Part shown: positions 1 to 10,300 of the stretch, piece after piece | Numbering within the stretch: the first letter of the stretch is position 1 | Layout of the letters: every line of letters begins with the position of its first letter | From: Mesostigma viride | Lineage: Eukaryota > Streptophyta > Mesostigmatophyceae > Mesostigmatales > Mesostigmataceae | NCBI GenBank assembly: GCA_009746045.1 | Contig: RPFO01000246.1 | Span: forward strand, 1-64,000 | Direction of reading: 5' to 3' | Length of the DNA stretch: 64,000 bases | Translations under genes and position numbers: made by a program | The notes under the pieces: generated by a model | What the model was told of the DNA's origin: nothing | The model's input: only the letters and a program-made list of their open reading frames with translations | Databases searched by the model: none

Positions 1-690
1 TCAACCTGCTGGTGCCGGACAGTTTACAAAGGAAATCGGTCTGCTTTCGCCGCACAACGAAAAAAAAACGGTGAGCTTTTGCGCACCTGGGATTGGTAGG
101 CTGAACTCTAAATATTGTTCCTATCAAAAACGGCAATAAACAGCGCATGCCACGCACGACACAGTTAGCCAGCTGGGCGAAGACATGTTTCCTTTTGCTG
201 CCATCGCGAAGAAAACTAGAAACTCTATGTTGCAGCAAGAGTGAAAAAATGTCTGGCTTCCTTCTTTTCGTTGCTAGCGAAACCCTGCAGACATCTCGGT
301 AGAGTCAGCTAAGCCGATCCTAATCCACATCTGGCATCCATCCCTTTAGTCTAGTTGCCATGGAGCGTTTCTTGGTCTCGCACATGTCGATCATGGTGGT
401 GCTAGGCTTTCACTTGGGTCACCCTTTCCATGTTTGCTATGCCTTTGGTCTGGTTAGGTTGTAGGTGTAGATGTGCACATACTGCATTTGCTGCGTTTCT
501 AATCGGTGCTCCTGTTTGATGCTTTTTTTCCCCTTCATATCGTTTCGACGTTTGCATGCTACCTGCCGGATTATAACATCGGACGTTGCTACCTGCCTGC
601 ATAACGATAGTTTGCAAGAAATCTTCATTTTGCCGAAACACAAAAAAAGGTGATCTTTTGCCGCAACGTGGATGGTAGGCTGACTAAAAT
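1..690. other. Left-end sequence without a supportable gene
   Basis: No open frame here has a recognisable product or a convincing splice pattern. The stretches at about 45-110 and 625-690 resemble each other: each has an A-run, a 'ggtga(g/t)cttttg' block and 'ttggtaggctga' or 'gatggtaggctga', with the second copy running directly into the minisatellite. This looks like a diverged direct duplication of roughly 65 bp. Confidence 0.5.
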
Positions 691-691
691 T

Positions 692-2119
692 GTGCTGCTA
701 CGTATCAATACATGTGGGGGGGTGCTGCTACGTATCAATACATGTGGGGGGTGCTGCTACGTATCAATACATGTGGGGGGTGCTGCTACGTATCAATACA
801 TGTGGGGGGTGCTGCTACGTATCAATACATGTGGGGGGGTGCTGCTACGTATCAATACATGTGGGGGGTGCTGCTACGTATCAATACATGTGGGGGGTGC
901 TGCTACGTATCAATACATGTGGGGGGGTGCTGCTTCGTATCAATACATGTGGGGGGTGCTGCTACGTATCAATACATGTGGGGGGGTGCTGCTACGTATC
1001 AATACATGTGGGGGGTGCTGCTACGTATCAATACATGTGGGGGGTGCTGCTACGTATCAATACATGTGGGGGGGTGCTGCTACGTATCAATACATGTGGG
1101 GGGTGCTGCTACGTATCAATACATGTGGGGGGGTGCTGCTACGTATCAATACATGTGGGGGGTGCTGCTACGTATCAATACATGTGGGGGGGTGCGGCTA
1201 CGTATCAATACATGTGGGGGGGTGCTGCTACGTATCAATACATGTGGGGGGGTGCTGCTACGTATCAATACATGTGGGGGGTGCTGCTACGTATCAATAC
1301 ATGTGGGGGGGTGCTGCTACGTATCAATACATGTGGGGGGGTGCTGCTACGTATCAATACATGTGGGGGGGTGCTGCTACGTATCAATACATGTGGGGGG
1401 GTGCTGCTACGTATCAATACATGTGGGGGGGTGCTGCTTCGTATCAATACATGTGGGGGGTGCTGCTACGTATCAATACATGTGGGGGGGTGCTGCTACG
1501 TATCAATACATGTGGGGGGTGATGCTACGTATCAATACATGTGGGGGGGTGCTGCTACGTATCAATACATGTGGGGGTGCTGCTACGTATCAATACATGT
1601 GGGGGGTGCTGCTACGTATCAATACATGTGGGGGGTGCTGCTACGTATCAATACATGTGGGGGGTGCTGCTACGTATCAATACATGTGGGGGGGTGCTGC
1701 TACGTATCAATACATGTGGGGGGGTGCTGCTACGTATCAATACATGTGGGGGGTGCGGCTACGTATCAATACATGTGGGGGGTGCTGCTACGTATCAATA
1801 CATGTGGGGGGGTGCTGCTACGTATCAATACATGTGGGGGGGTGCTGCTACGTATCAATACATGTGGGGGGTGCTGCTACGTATCAATACATGTGGGGGG
1901 GTGCTGCTACGTATCAATACATGTGGGGGTGCTGCTACGTATCAATACATGTGGGGGGTGCTGCTACGTATCAATACATGTGGGGGGGTGCTGCTACGTA
2001 TCAATACAGTTGGGGGGGGGATGCTACGTATTAATACATGTGGGGGGGTGATGCTACGTATCAATACATGTGGGGGGTGATGCTACGTACGTATCAATAC
2101 ATGTGGGGGGTGATGCTAC
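692..2119 (+). repeat. Minisatellite array A, 30-32 bp unit
   Basis: About 46 head-to-tail copies of a 30-32 bp unit built from TGCTGCTACGTATCAATACA followed by TGT and a run of 5-7 G. Length differences lie almost wholly in the G run, as expected of replication slippage. Because unit length varies, all three plus frames stay open for hundreds of codons, giving repeated peptides such as YVSIHVGG. I treat these as repeat artefacts, not proteins. Confidence 0.95.
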
Positions 2120-3787
2120 GTTATTTATTTATTCATGCCATCACCCCCCCACATTTAATTATTAATGCCAGCACCCCCAACATTCATTTATTCATGCCAT
2201 CACACCCCCACATTCTTTTATTCATGGCAGCACCCCCCACATTTATATTCATGCCATCACACCCCCACATTTAATGATTAATGCCAGCACCCCCCAACAT
2301 TCATTTATTCATGCCATCACACCCCCACATTCTTTTATTCATGGCAGCACCCCCCACATTTATTTATTCATGCCATCACCCCCCCACATTCTTTTATTCA
2401 TGGCAGCACCCCCCACATTCTTTTATTCATGGCAGCACCCCCCACATTTATTTATTCATGCCATCACCCCCCACATTTAATTATTAATGCCAGCACCCCC
2501 AACATTCATTTATTCATGCCATCACACCCCCACATTCTTTTATTCATGGCAGCACCCCCCACATTTATTTATTCATGCCATCACCCCCCCACATTCTTTT
2601 ATTCATGGCAGCACCCCCCCACATTTATTTATTCATGCCACCCCCCCACATTCTTTTATTCATGGCAGCACCCCCCACATTTATTTATTCATGCCATCAC
2701 CCCCCACATTTAATTATTAATGCCAGCACCCCCCAACATTCATTTATTCATGCCATCACACCCCCACATTCTTTTATTCATGGCAGCACCCCCCACATTT
2801 ATTTATTCATGCCATCACCCCCCCACATTCTTTTATTCATGGCAGCACCCCCCCACATTTATTTATTCATGCCATCACCCCCCACATTTAATTATTAATG
2901 CCAGCACCCCCCAACATTCATTTATTCATGCCATCACACCCCCACATTCTTTTATTCATGGCAGCACCCCCCCACATTTATTTATTCATGCCATCACCCC
3001 CCCACATTCTTTTATTCATGGCAGCACCCCCCCACATTTATTTATTCATGCCATCACCCCCCACATTCTTTTATTCATGGCAGCACCCCCCCACATTTAT
3101 TTATTCATGCCATCACCCCCCACATTTAATTATTAATGCCAGCACCCCCCAACATTCATTTATTCATGCCATCACACCCCCACATTCTTTTATTCATGGC
3201 AGCACCCCCCCACATTTATTTATTCATGCCATCACCCCCCACATTTAATTATTAATGCCAGCACCCCCCAACATTCATTTATTCATGCCATCACACCCCC
3301 ACATTCTTTTATTCATGGCAGCACCCCCCCACATTCTTTTATTCATGGCAGCACCCCCCCACATTTATTTATTCATGGCAGCACCCCCCACATTCTTTTA
3401 TTCATGGCAGCACCCCCCACATTTATTTATTCATGCCATCACCCCCACATTTAATTATTAGTGCCAGCACCCCCCAACATTCATTTATTCATGCCATCAC
3501 ACCCCCACATTCTTTTATTCATGGCAGCACCCCCCCACATTTATTTATTCATGCCATCACCCCCCCACATTTAATTATTAATGCCAGCACCCCCCAACAT
3601 TCATTTATTCATGCCATCACACCCCCACATTCTTTTATTCATGGCAGCACCCCCCCACATTTATTTATTCATGCCATCACCCCCCCACATTTAATTATTA
3701 ATGCCAGCACCCCCCACATGCATTTATACATAGCATCCCCCCCCACATGTATTTATACGTAGCTTCCCCCCCCACATGTATTTATAC
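2120..3787 (-). repeat. Minisatellite array B, about 30 bp unit, inverted relative to array A
   Basis: About 55 copies of a unit of about 30 bp alternating subtypes: CCCCCACATTCTTTTATTCA, CCCCCACATTTATTTATTCA, and a third type with TTAATTATTAATGCCAGCA. The subtypes recur in a fixed order, giving a higher-order period of several units. The reverse complement of the array A unit (C-run, ACATGTATTGATACGTAGCAGCAC) aligns with this unit. The last two copies (3719-3789, ACATGTATTTATACGTAG) are intermediate between the two. The arrays therefore look like one family in opposite orientations meeting at about 2119. Confidence 0.88.
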
Positions 3788-3797
3788 GTGGTCGTAA

Positions 3798-4261
3798 GGG
3801 TCTCGCTGCGGGTAGACCCTCGGAATTTTGTTTTTGTATTGACGTAAGGGTCTCGCTGCAGCGAGACCCCAAGGAATGTCAATTTTTCATGTTTTCATGA
3901 TGGGTGGGTCTTTCTTTTCTCACCCTTAAAATGATTTGTTTTTGTATCGGTGTTAGGTCTCGCTGCAGCGAGACCCCTACGAATGTCGACTTTTAATGTT
4001 TTCAAGATGGGAGGGGGCTTTCTTCGCTCACCCTAAAAATGATTTGTTTTTGTTTGACGTTAGGGTCTCGCTGCAGCGAGACCCCAAGGAATGTATACTT
4101 TTTTATGTTTGCATGATGGGAGGTTGCTTGTTTTCGCTCACCCTAAAAATGATTTGTTTTTGCTTGAAGTGAGGGTCTCGCTGCAGCGAGACGCCAAAGT
4201 TTTGCATTAAACTAAATGTCCCTTTTAGAATCCACGAAAGGGTCTAGCTGCAGCGAGACCC
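3798..4261. repeat. Palindrome-cored tandem repeat, about 108-bp unit
   Basis: Copies of GGGTCTCGCTG joined to its own reverse complement (a perfect 22-bp palindrome) lie at 3848, 3956 (one base shorter), 4063 and 4173, so the spacing is 108-110 bp. The spacer is conserved ('caaggaatgt...', 'cat/aagatgggagg', 'tcaccctaaaaatgatttgtttttg'). Variant palindromes bracket the array at 3798-3820 (GCGGGTAGACCC arm) and 4240-4261. The array sits directly upstream of the first exon of the unknown gene and may be its promoter region or an intron-derived amplification. Confidence 0.85.
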
Positions 4262-4338
4262 TCCCCATCGTTTTTCTGCCGGCGATTCAGATTCTGAATG
4301 ACATTTGTGAAACTTGCTTTTTTGATATTGTTCTGCAG

Positions 4339-7300
4339 ATGTCGTCCTCCTATTCCGATTCTGTCAAGGCCACTCCCGTTTCACCCAAGATGACGGCGAA
4401 CACCTCGCCGGACCGAACGGCAACGGAGGAGTTTCCTTCGTTGCAGTTCGGTCCCGTAAAAGATCTTGCGAGGTCCCCCCCACCGAGTCCCCTTCGCCCT
4501 CCAAGTCCAACTTGCCCCCCAGCGAGTTGGACAGAATTATACCCCCCAACCCTCTCGCTGCTGCGTCTCGCGCTCCGTCCCGCTCTCCGCCCCGTAAGTC
4601 TCCATCGCCGCCCCCAAGTCGGCCGGAGCTACTGCGTCCCGCTCGCCGCCCCGCAAGTCCCCAAGTCCCCCGCAACTGCGACCCGTTCGCCGAACCGCAA
4701 GTCCCCCTCTCCGCCCAAAGTTCCCCCCGCTACCGCGTCCCGCTCTCCTTCTCGCAAGTCCCCCTCGCCGTCCCCCAAGTCCCCCGCAACTGCGACCCGT
4801 TCGCCGAACCGCAAGTCCCCCTCTCCGCCCAAAGTTCCCCCCGCTACCGCGTCCCGCTCTCCTTCTCGCAAGTCCCCCTCGCCGTCAACCAAGAACCCCG
4901 CAACTGCGTCCCGCTCGCCGTCCCGCTCTGCTTCCCCCAAGTCCCGCTCGCCGCCACCCAAGTCCCCCGCTGCTGCGTCCCGCTCGCCGTCCCCCAAGCA
5001 TTCCAGTTCTAAGCGTAAGCCTGCGGCCGAGTGGGTAGAGGAAGACGACCGCACCAAAGAGCTCAGGAAGCTGAGGAAGTCTATCAGTGAGCTTGTTGAG
5101 GAGGACGAGCGCGATCAGACTAACGGGAGGCCTGAAGACCCGGAATCGCCGGTTCGGGAGTCGCGTCAGAAGCGGTTGTCCGATTTGTTAGCAATGGCCG
5201 CAAGCTTTGCTGACGAATACGCGGCTCTCGACAAGAAGGACAAGGAGAAGGAGAAGGCGGAGAGGGAGGCCATCGAGAAGGCGGAGAGGGAGAGGGTGGA
5301 GAGGGAGGAGAAGGAGAGGCTGGAGAAGGCGGAGAGGGAGGAGGAGGAGAGGGAGTACAAGGAGAAAAAGGCTGCCCAGGAGAAGGAGCACAGGATCCTG
5401 GTGGCGAAGCAGAAGGAGGAGGCGAAGAAGAAGACGGAGGCGGCAGCGAAGGAATTCTTGCGGAGGAGGCCGCTCTTTTTTTGCAGATGCGACAGGAGAG
5501 GATGAAGGCGGAAGAGGCCGCGAGGAAGATGGAGGAGGCTGCGAGGAAGGAGGAGGAGGCTGCGAAGGCAGTTGAGGGGGAGAAGGACGAGAACGGGAGC
5601 CCACCCCTTCTTCACGAAGGATTTTCAGTCGATTATCAGGTATGTTTATTAATGTGAGACGTACATTTTTCAGATGGCTTGAACGGCGTGTGTGTATCGT
5701 AGAAAGGGTGGGATTTTATGTCATACATTGATCGTAAGGGTCTAGCTGCGGAGAGACGTTGACCTAGGAGTTAAGGTTGTTGACGACGACGATGTGTGGC
5801 CTTTTTTTTACTCTTGTTGTCTGCAGCCCGACACGGTGGCCATTCTGAAACAGTACCTGGCTCAGGCTGAGTCTGAGTCTGGGGTGAGTCGTAAAGCCGA
5901 AAAGGGCTTGAGAGGCTTGATCCGCTTTCTTTCGGCCGAGATAGCGTTTGCAGAGAAGTCCGGTGTCGTCGTGGACCGTCCGGAGTCGGCAGACATAATT
6001 TGGAAGAACGACCGCCTGGGCCGCTTGCATTGTTCGAAGCCACACAGCGAGCCATTCATGGGAAGAGGGTCGTTGGTGACGACATGTATGAGGTTTTGAA
6101 GATCGCGCAGTCGTGCATCCTTAATCTGAAGGAGGATGTCGGACGTTACTTTCCCCGTCGTGCTTTAATATGGTCGACGCTCTTTGATGAGGTTGAAAAG
6201 TTCGAGGTCCACATTGGCTTCACATGCATCGAGGCTTCCTATATGGAAACCTTGAAAACCACTGCGTTGCATCAGCTCTTTAAACTCATGACTGGAGATA
6301 TGAGAGCGGATTCGAGGGCTTCACTGTCGGAAGATGAAGTGTTTGATATTGTCAGGCAAGGATTTGTTGACACGTCCAACAGTGACTTTATCGTAATTGT
6401 GCCGGGAAGAATGAATGACGTAGGAGGATTGGAGGAGCGCGCACATGAAGTGATCGCGCATTTGGACATGGCAAGAGACCACTTACTGCAATCTTTTGTT
6501 AAGTGGCGGACTGACTTTCTTGTCAGCCCGGACGCCAGCCTTTCGCGGGAAGCGGTCGCTTTCTTTTTGGATTGGGCTGGACAGGTGATCCAAAGTTTCC
6601 GGCACCGGGAGGACTTCCATGTTATTCAGACATATAAGCCATACCGGGAAGTCGTCCAGGAATGGTTGGATCAAATCTCGTTGGTTGATTGTCTCCAGAG
6701 TATCCGAACCAAGACAGACACGGAGTGGTCTGATTTAGAGGCGGGAGGCCATTGGCAGTCCCTCGAGTTGTTCTTCGAGGCGGAATTGAGGCGGCAACTG
6801 GAAAAGGAGAGAGCCCATCAAGTGCCGATATGGCCTTTGGGGAAGATTTTGAGGAGGTGGAAGTTCTACGTTTCGGTACGTTAACTTGCCGATATCGTTT
6901 ATCGATTTGGGTTGTTTCCATTCCCTGAATAGGGCTCTATATGCTGACCAACCTTCATGGTTTGTCCTGTCATATCATGCAGGGGGGCTCCATGCCAGGG
7001 GACGTATCGGAGGATTTACCTAATTTGTCAGACTTGGTTGATAAGGTGGGTGCTTGTCCGTCGAGTTTCCACGAGCATCTTACATGGGGTCTAGCTGCAG
7101 GTAGACCCTCACCCTTTTATTGAGACTGACATGTTCGGCTAATTTCAACGGTGCCCCCAACCAATCTGTTGTCTTTTTTCAGGGGGCGGCTGCGGCGATG
7201 GCTGTTGACAGTGCTGGTATTTGGTCTGGACTCGAGATGGAAATGGTAAGCATTAAACGATATCCGGATGTCTGCATTTCGCCTGAAGTTTTAGTGAGCG

Positions 7301-10300
7301 CATTATGCGAAATATACAAATGTCGACTAATTTTGATTTCCAATGAGCTGTCGTATTCGGTGTTGACAGGCGGGGGGTTTGGCCTCAGCAGGCGCTGCCG
7401 GAGAGGAAGAAAACGCTGGAGGAGATGAGGATGGGGGGGATGAAAACGCTGGAGGAGATGAGGATGGGGGAGACGCTGAGGGAGAAGTGGCTGTGCAGGT
7501 ACGTTCATCCGCCGCGAGTTCGTGTGATTTTTTTCGTGCTGAGGGGTATCTCCGCAGAGAGACGATGGTGCAACAATCGAACTGAGGTCAAGTCCCTTCT
7601 TGTTCGTTTTTTTTTGTCATGCAGGCGGGGGCTGTCGCTGGGGGTACTGCGGGGGGGAAGGCGGCGAAGCCTCCATTGACTGAGCATGAAAGGGAAAAGC
7701 TGGATTCCCGCAAGAAGGTTGCGAAGGATCATATTATTGCTGTTGGCCTGATCATGCTTAAGTCTCCGCCCGATGGCGTCGATTCGGAGGGACCTGCGGG
7801 GTCCGAGTTTCGCAAGTACCTGACACGACTTGAGGCGGAAGTCGATGCCGATTTCGATACGGAGGTGTTGGGTGCGCTACCTTTAAGAGTGAATTGGCAT
7901 ATGAATTTGTAAATCTGGTGAAGTCGAAAGCCACCAAGAATTTCAAGTGGCAGCCTAAGGAGTACTCAGAGGCAAAGGTTGACAAGATCGAGAAATTCAT
8001 GAAGGCTGATTTTCGTCGTCGGGCCGCTGAGGGAAAAAGGGCGCTGAATGCGGTGGCAAAGGCCAACAGTAAGAAGAACGCGGAGGCGAAGGCGGCGGAG
8101 AAGGAGGCGAAGAAGGCGGAGAAGGAGAAGGCTAAGGAGGCCAAGAAGCAGCAGAAAACTGGACAGGTACGATTGTTGTGAAAATTTAGACCTCTCGCTG
8201 CGGGTAGACGCTGACTGGCTGCGGGACTTGGTGTTTAGTGTCAGTAAGGTATTATTCCAACAGAACTTTGTTCGTCCCTGAACAGGATGTCGTGGTCGGC
8301 CTAAATATTACTGACTTGAGCAAATCCTGCGGTCCTTTTCGATTTTTTACTTCAGGATGACGGGGGGGACGAAGACGCCACGGTGGAGAAGAAGTTACCT
8401 GGTCATGACGCCGTGTTCGCGCTGGTGAAGGATATGCTCAAGTACTGCTCGAGTAGGCGGATGGCGGACGTCGATGACCTGCCAAACTGGCCCGAGTTCT
8501 CCCCCTTTCTTGAGCTGCTCCGGTCACTCAACAAGCTTTTTAAGGAGGGGGTGCTCACGAGCAGTGGGAACCCGGACACCGACCCTATCATTGAAAGCTG
8601 GAAGCCTTCGAAAAAGGTCGACTCGAACAAGGAGGTCAGGGACCAGAACATCCGGAAGGCCAATACTCTCAGGGAAACGCGTTGGATTCGGCCGGCCGAT
8701 TTTAAGCAGACCGGATGTTTCAGTATGCGGATCCAGACGGTCAACGCGCTTATTTTGCCAGAGGCTTTGAGGCAGCGGCGTTTAAACCTTGAAACCATTA
8801 AGGAGAACGGCCGCATTCTCCTCAATGCGCGGGACAACGCCTTGCACTTCAAGGTTGTTGTCCCGGTCTGGCAGTTCCCTTTCCAGGCGCTTGCCGAATC
8901 TCAACCTGACCTGTTCGACAAGCAAATCTTGTGCATGCCGGATTTCGTCAAGTGGCTGAAGCATCACCACGGCGCCAAGATTGACGCGGAGGATGTGGGG
9001 TCCAGGTACTTCCGGCCCCTTTCGGATACTGAAGTCGACGTGTGGCTTAACACGGAGTCCACCACCTCTTTCCTCGCGAGAGGACTTGAGTGGCGTACCT
9101 ACGCCAGGGTGGACGAGGTGGAAGCAGTTTTGCCTCAGGAGATCGAGGGCAGTCGGCAAGTTTTCAACCTGCTGTGCAATACTGCGATGAAGTCCTACGA
9201 TCCGAAATTTTTTGAGGAACGGGTACCGGTACCGTATCTGGTTCTCCGGTACGCGGTGGTGGATGGGAACCACTACTTTAAGGGGTTAAAGTCGTTTCTC
9301 AGGGGGCCGGATGGCGGGTGGGGAGAGGTTCGGGCAATGATGTGCGAGGGTGGGGCGGAGTCCAATTTCGCAAATACTCCTAAGGAGGCGGAGCACGCCT
9401 TCCAGGACCTGTTGCGGAAATTCCGTGGTGGTTACATGGGTACGAACGTCATTCTTCTCAAGGGTGGCGACCTGCTCCCGTCGTGGAGTGAGCTGCGAAA
9501 TCTACCTAAGGCAAAAGAAGATGTAAGCTATCTATTTTGGCAGGGTCTAGCTGCGGGTAGACCCTCGGAATTTTCGTGGTTGTTTTTTGTGTGCGCTTCA
9601 AGTTTTTTGCGAGGGTCTCGCTGCAGCTAGACCCTCTCCTTTTTTTTGTTGGAATTTTCGTTGCGTATTGTCGGCCGTTTCTTTTTCGAATTTTGTTAGG
9701 GTCTATCCGCAGCTATACCCCTCGCCTTTTATGACTGAGTTTTGTCGTTGCTCGCTCGATGTTAATTGATGTCGCAGGCGGTGCTGACCGGCAAGCTGGA
9801 GAAGCTGTTCGACATCGCCAAGGGGGCGAATTCGGAGGACTTAGCCGTGGCGGATCGTACGCTGGGCCAGGCGTTGCTTGACGTGTGGAACTACAACAAG
9901 CTATATCTATACGGCAAAGTCACGCGTGGGAAGGGCCACTATATTGCGGATGGCCACTACACCAATCTGCTCACGTACATCCTCCCGGCTATGCGGCAAG
10001 CGGGGGGAAGGGAAGGGAATGTGGAGCCGGCAGCGGTGGATGTACACGAGGAGGAAGCAGAAGGAAAGAAAAAGCCGGCCCACAGCATTGCTTCAGTGCA
10101 TTCCGCTTACAGTCGCACGCTGGCCAACACGTTTCTCCGTCTGACACAGGAGCAGACTGATGATCCTGCCTCAACGAAACCCGCGCCTGAGGAGGTGATG
10201 ATGCAAAGGTGCAAATTCGCCAATGCAGAGGGGGAGAAGAAAGGCCAGAAGGTCTCTTGGACTTCTTTCAGGAACTTGGCCAGCCTTCCTATGATGGACG

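Noticed and set aside
650-3762. Long open frames with YVSIHVGG- or LLFMAAPP-type repeats
   Set aside because: They exist in several frames at once and follow from unit lengths near 30 bp without stop codons. Breaks fall wherever the G/C run changes length.
692-3787. CRISPR-like array
   Set aside because: Units are contiguous with no unique spacers, and the genome is eukaryotic.
5166-5615. Minus-strand Leu/Ser-rich frames
   Set aside because: They are mirror images of the Lys/Glu coiled coil in the unknown gene's first exon.
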